Positions 4,104-6,714 of a DNA stretch of 6,714 bases are shown here, in pieces. The stretch is from Deltaproteobacteria bacterium. GTDB lineage: Bacteria; Desulfobacterota; DSM-4660; Desulfatiglandales; HGW-15. Below the pieces are notes generated by a model, which was not told the origin of the DNA, searched no databases, and saw nothing but the letters and a program-made list of their open reading frames with translations. Location: the NCBI GenBank assembly GCA_019307805.1, contig JAFDIX010000472.1, forward strand, positions 1 to 6,714. The letters are read 5' to 3'. How positions within the stretch are numbered: position 1 is the stretch's first letter; each line of letters opens with the position of its first letter. The position numbers and the translations under genes were made by a program.

Positions 4104-6194
4104 ATGTTTGAAAATATAAAGAAACGTGATGGGAGACTTGTCGAATTCGATTCTTCAAAAATAACGGGAGCTATTGCCAAGGCGGGTGAAGCGACCGGGG
4201 AGTTTGGTGAAAGGGAGGCCAAAAAACTGACACTCAAGGTGCTGACCCTGGCCCATGAAATGCGTCTGGGGGACTGCCCTGATGTAGAGGAGTTTCAGGA
4301 TATTGTAGAGAGGATCCTGCTGGATTCACCTTTCCATAGAACGGCCAAATCCTACATCCTCTACCGGGAGCAACATGCCCAGATCAGGGCTATGGCGGCA
4401 GATAAGAACATTGATCTTGTCGAGAGCTACGTAAAAAAACTGGATTGGAAGGTCAATGAAAACAGCAACATGTGTTATTCCCTGCAGGGTTTGAATAATT
4501 ATATTTCATCCGATGTCACCTCAGAGTATTGGCTCAACCGCATTTATCCGCCGGAAATCCGGCAGGCACACAAAGAGGGAGATTTCCATATTCATGACCT
4601 GAGTCTTTTGTCCGTTTACTGCGTGGGATGGGATTTAAAAGATTTGCTCAGGCAGGGCTTCAAAGGGGTCGAGGGGAAGGTGGAAAGTGCTCCTCCCAAA
4701 CATTTCCGGTCGGCCCTCGGCCAGATTGTCAATTTTTTCTATACCCTGCAGGGAGAGGCGGCGGGCGCCCAGGCCATCTCCAATTTTGATACGCTTCTGG
4801 CACCCTTTGTTCGATACGACAACCTGGATTACAGGAGCGTGAAACAGGCGCTTCAAGAGTTCGTCTTCAACATCAACATCCCGACACGGGTCGGTTTTCA
4901 AACGCCCTTTACCAATATCACTCTGGATCTTCAGGCACCGTCCACACTAAAAGACCTCCCCGTGGTTATTGGCGGTCAGGATCAAAAGGAGATCTATGGG
5001 GACTTCCAGTCTGAGATGGATATGATCAATCAGGCCTTTGCAGAAGTCATGATGGAAGGGGATGCAAAGGGAAGGGTTTTTACCTTTCCCATCCCAACCT
5101 ATAATATTACCGAGGACTTTGAATGGGACAACCCGAACCTGGAAAAGGTCTGGAAAATGACGGGAAAGTACGGGATCCCCTATTTCTCGAATTTTGTTAA
5201 TTCCGATATGTCACCGGAAGATGCCAGGTCCATGTGTTGTCGTCTTCGCCTGGACAACCGGGAGCTCATGAAAAGGGGGGGAGGGCTTTTTGGCGCAAAT
5301 CCCCTTACGGGTTCAATCGGGGTGGTCACCCTGAACATGCCTCGCATCGGGTATCTTGCAGGCAGTGAAGAAGATTTTTTTGAACGGCTTGACAGGGTCA
5401 TCTCCCTTGCCAAGGAAAGCCTTGCGATCAAACGTAAGGTCCTGGAAAAGTTTACGGAAAAAAATCTCTATCCCTATTCCAATTTCTATCTGCGTGAGAT
5501 CAAAAAGGGTACGGGGCTTTACTGGAAAAACCATTTCTCCACGATCGGAATTATAGGAATGAATGAGGCCTGTCTCAATTTTATGGAGACGGATATTGGG
5601 AGTCCGGAGGGGCTGGAGTTCTCCCTCAGGGTCATGGATTTTCTCCGCCAAAGGATGTCGGAAATCCAGGAAGAGACAGGCGATATTTTTAATCTGGAGG
5701 CCACGCCGGCGGAAGGTACATCCTACCGCCTCGCCCTTCTTGACAAACAGCAGCTTCCAGACATTTTGTGCAGCAATCAGGAGGCATCCGAGCAGAGCTA
5801 CGCCCCCTTCTACACCAACTCCACTCAACTCCCTGTCAATTACTCGGACGATATTTTCGAGACACTAACGCTCCAGGACGAGTTGCAGGCCAAGTATACA
5901 GGGGGTACGGTGCAACACATCTACCTGGGTGAACAGGTCCGTGATGTGGAGACGATAAAGGCAATGATCAGGAAGGTCGTCACCAATTTCAAACTCCCCT
6001 ATTTCACTCTCACACCGACATTCAGCGTCTGTCCGTCCCATGGTTATCTGGCTGGTGAACAGAAGGACTGCCCTTCATGCCATCAGGAAACTGAAGTCTA
6101 TTCACGGGTTGTCGGCTACCTGAGGCCTGTGAAACAATGGAATAAGGGAAAGCAAGCGGAATACAGCATGCGGAAGACTTTCAAGGTTGCATAG
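4104..6194 (+). CDS. nrdD: Anaerobic (class III) ribonucleoside-triphosphate reductase
   Basis: This 696-residue glycyl-radical enzyme reduces ribonucleotides to deoxyribonucleotides without oxygen. Residues ~1-95 form the ATP-cone allosteric domain (KKRDGRLVEFDSSKITGAIAKA region). Conserved blocks follow: FHIHDLSLL with Cys173 in YCVGWDL, the active-site loop MCCRLRLD (Cys378-Cys379, one being the thiyl-radical cysteine), and LEATPAEGTSYR (531-542). The C-terminal zinc site has CPSH (643-646) and CPSC (656-659). The glycyl radical is Gly671 in RVVGYLRPVKQWNKGKQAEY. AAGGAG (4093-4098), 5 nt before the ATG, fixes the start, and the ATP cone begins at once. The length is normal for the family. 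It is followed 13 nt later by nrdG, its activase. The CC-containing loop suggests a subgroup that may take electrons from a redoxin rather than formate; that assignment needs alignment. No frame damage is seen. Confidence 0.96.
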   Translation: MFENIKKRDGRLVEFDSSKITGAIAKAGEATGEFGEREAKKLTLKVLTLAHEMRLGDCPDVEEFQDIVERILLDSPFHRTAKSYILYREQHAQIRAMAADKNIDLVESYVKKLDWKVNENSNMCYSLQGLNNYISSDVTSEYWLNRIYPPEIRQAHKEGDFHIHDLSLLSVYCVGWDLKDLLRQGFKGVEGKVESAPPKHFRSALGQIVNFFYTLQGEAAGAQAISNFDTLLAPFVRYDNLDYRSVKQALQEFVFNINIPTRVGFQTPFTNITLDLQAPSTLKDLPVVIGGQDQKEIYGDFQSEMDMINQAFAEVMMEGDAKGRVFTFPIPTYNITEDFEWDNPNLEKVWKMTGKYGIPYFSNFVNSDMSPEDARSMCCRLRLDNRELMKRGGGLFGANPLTGSIGVVTLNMPRIGYLAGSEEDFFERLDRVISLAKESLAIKRKVLEKFTEKNLYPYSNFYLREIKKGTGLYWKNHFSTIGIIGMNEACLNFMETDIGSPEGLEFSLRVMDFLRQRMSEIQEETGDIFNLEATPAEGTSYRLALLDKQQLPDILCSNQEASEQSYAPFYTNSTQLPVNYSDDIFETLTLQDELQAKYTGGTVQHIYLGEQVRDVETIKAMIRKVVTNFKLPYFTLTPTFSVCPSHGYLAGEQKDCPSCHQETEVYSRVVGYLRPVKQWNKGKQAEYSMRKTFKVA

Positions 6195-6207
6195 GGATCT
6201 ATGAATC

Positions 6208-6714
6208 ATGGTTCTCGGCGGTTTCCAGAAAAATTCTCTGATTGACTATCCAGGCAAGATCAGTTGTGTCCTTTTTCTTTCAGGATGCAATTTTGACTGT
6301 CCCTACTGCCACAACCCCAACCTCGTAAAGGGGAGTTCCCCTCCATGTTTTTCCGAGGAGGGAGGGCTTTATGATTTTCTTGAAGGGCGCAAGGCCTTTC
6401 TTGACGGGGTGGTGATCACCGGGGGAGAACCTACACTTGAGAATGATCTGTTTTCCCTGTGCGCAAGGATCAAGGAGATGGGATATCCCGTTAAACTGGA
6501 CACAAACGGCAGCCGGCCCCGGGTACTCAAGAAACTCATGGATGAAGATCTGCTCGACTACGTTGCCATGGATATAAAAGCGGATCCCTTCCACTATGCC
6601 CCATTTGTAAAGGGCGATTACCAGCCTGAAAACATACTCGGGAGTATTGAAGTCATCATGGGTTCCGCCTTACCCTATGAATTTCGGACCACCTGCGTAA
6701 AACCGATCGTTGAC
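6208..6714 (+). CDS. nrdG: Class III RNR activating protein, radical SAM (5' part)
   Basis: The 169 residues in the window, running off the right edge, show a radical SAM activase. CNFDCPYCHNP carries the CX3CX2C cluster ligands (Cys27, Cys31, Cys34), followed by TGGEPT (71-76), the SAM-binding glycine motif. DTNGS and AMDIKAD match the later strands of the partial TIM barrel. The opening GGFQKNSLIDYPGKISCVLFLSGC is typical of the NrdG2-type activases found in anaerobes. It uses SAM and a reduced [4Fe-4S] cluster to abstract hydrogen from the NrdD glycine (Gly671). ATG 6208 is chosen because TGA at 6202-6204 closes the frame just upstream; the only ribosome-site-like sequence is a weak AGGG near 6193. 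The 13-nt gap after nrdD indicates one operon and probable translational coupling. The truncation is only the window edge. Confidence 0.95.
   Translation, partial: MVLGGFQKNSLIDYPGKISCVLFLSGCNFDCPYCHNPNLVKGSSPPCFSEEGGLYDFLEGRKAFLDGVVITGGEPTLENDLFSLCARIKEMGYPVKLDTNGSRPRVLKKLMDEDLLDYVAMDIKADPFHYAPFVKGDYQPENILGSIEVIMGSALPYEFRTTCVKPIVD

Noticed and set aside
3982..4119. Possible 45-codon leader peptide overlapping the nrdD start
   Set aside because: No ribosome binding site, unremarkable composition and no attenuator-like structure; it probably stays open by chance.

Overview
The window looks like a piece of a strictly anaerobic bacterial chromosome, most likely a deltaproteobacterium (Desulfobacterota, sulfate-reducer type). 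This is an inference from the gene set (tungsten-type aldehyde:ferredoxin oxidoreductase, oxygen-sensitive class III ribonucleotide reductase, a selenoprotein) and from the many foldback-type intergenic repeats. No 16S or other phylogenetic marker is present. All genes lie on the + strand.

Layout. Bases 1-222 hold a conserved non-coding motif that appears to be interrupted by a ~160-bp foldback, MITE-like element. Bases 272-466 encode a 64-residue protein with two membrane spans. A near-perfect sigma70-type promoter (506-533) drives an aldehyde:ferredoxin oxidoreductase (613-2802). It is followed after 26 nt by a MoaD/ThiS-like sulfur-carrier protein (2829-3074). A 123-bp imperfect palindrome (3079-3201) separates this pair from a small gene that standard gene calling misses. 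That gene (3244-3459) encodes a 71-residue glutaredoxin-like protein with two in-frame UGA codons, read here as selenocysteine (Sec13 in a UPYT active site, Sec69 in a C-terminal U-G-V-stop). Each UGA is followed at the right distance by a SECIS-like hairpin. It fits the family I know as Uxx-star glutaredoxin-like (seleno)proteins.

Bases 3460-4103 contain no convincing protein gene. They hold a perfect 2 x 41-bp tandem repeat, an AT-rich dispersed repeat with a small palindromic insertion, a second and intact copy of the motif at the window start, and the promoter and leader of nrdD. The window ends with nrdD (4104-6194) and the 5' part of nrdG (6208 to the end), an operon for anaerobic dNTP synthesis.

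How the genes work together. The oxidoreductase and the MoaD-like protein form a plausible metal-pterin enzyme/cofactor module. NrdG is the radical SAM activase that installs the glycyl radical on NrdD. The selenoprotein lies between the two modules. It may be a redox partner of either one or independent of both; the sequence does not settle this. The hidden two-Sec gene with paired SECIS elements is the most notable content.
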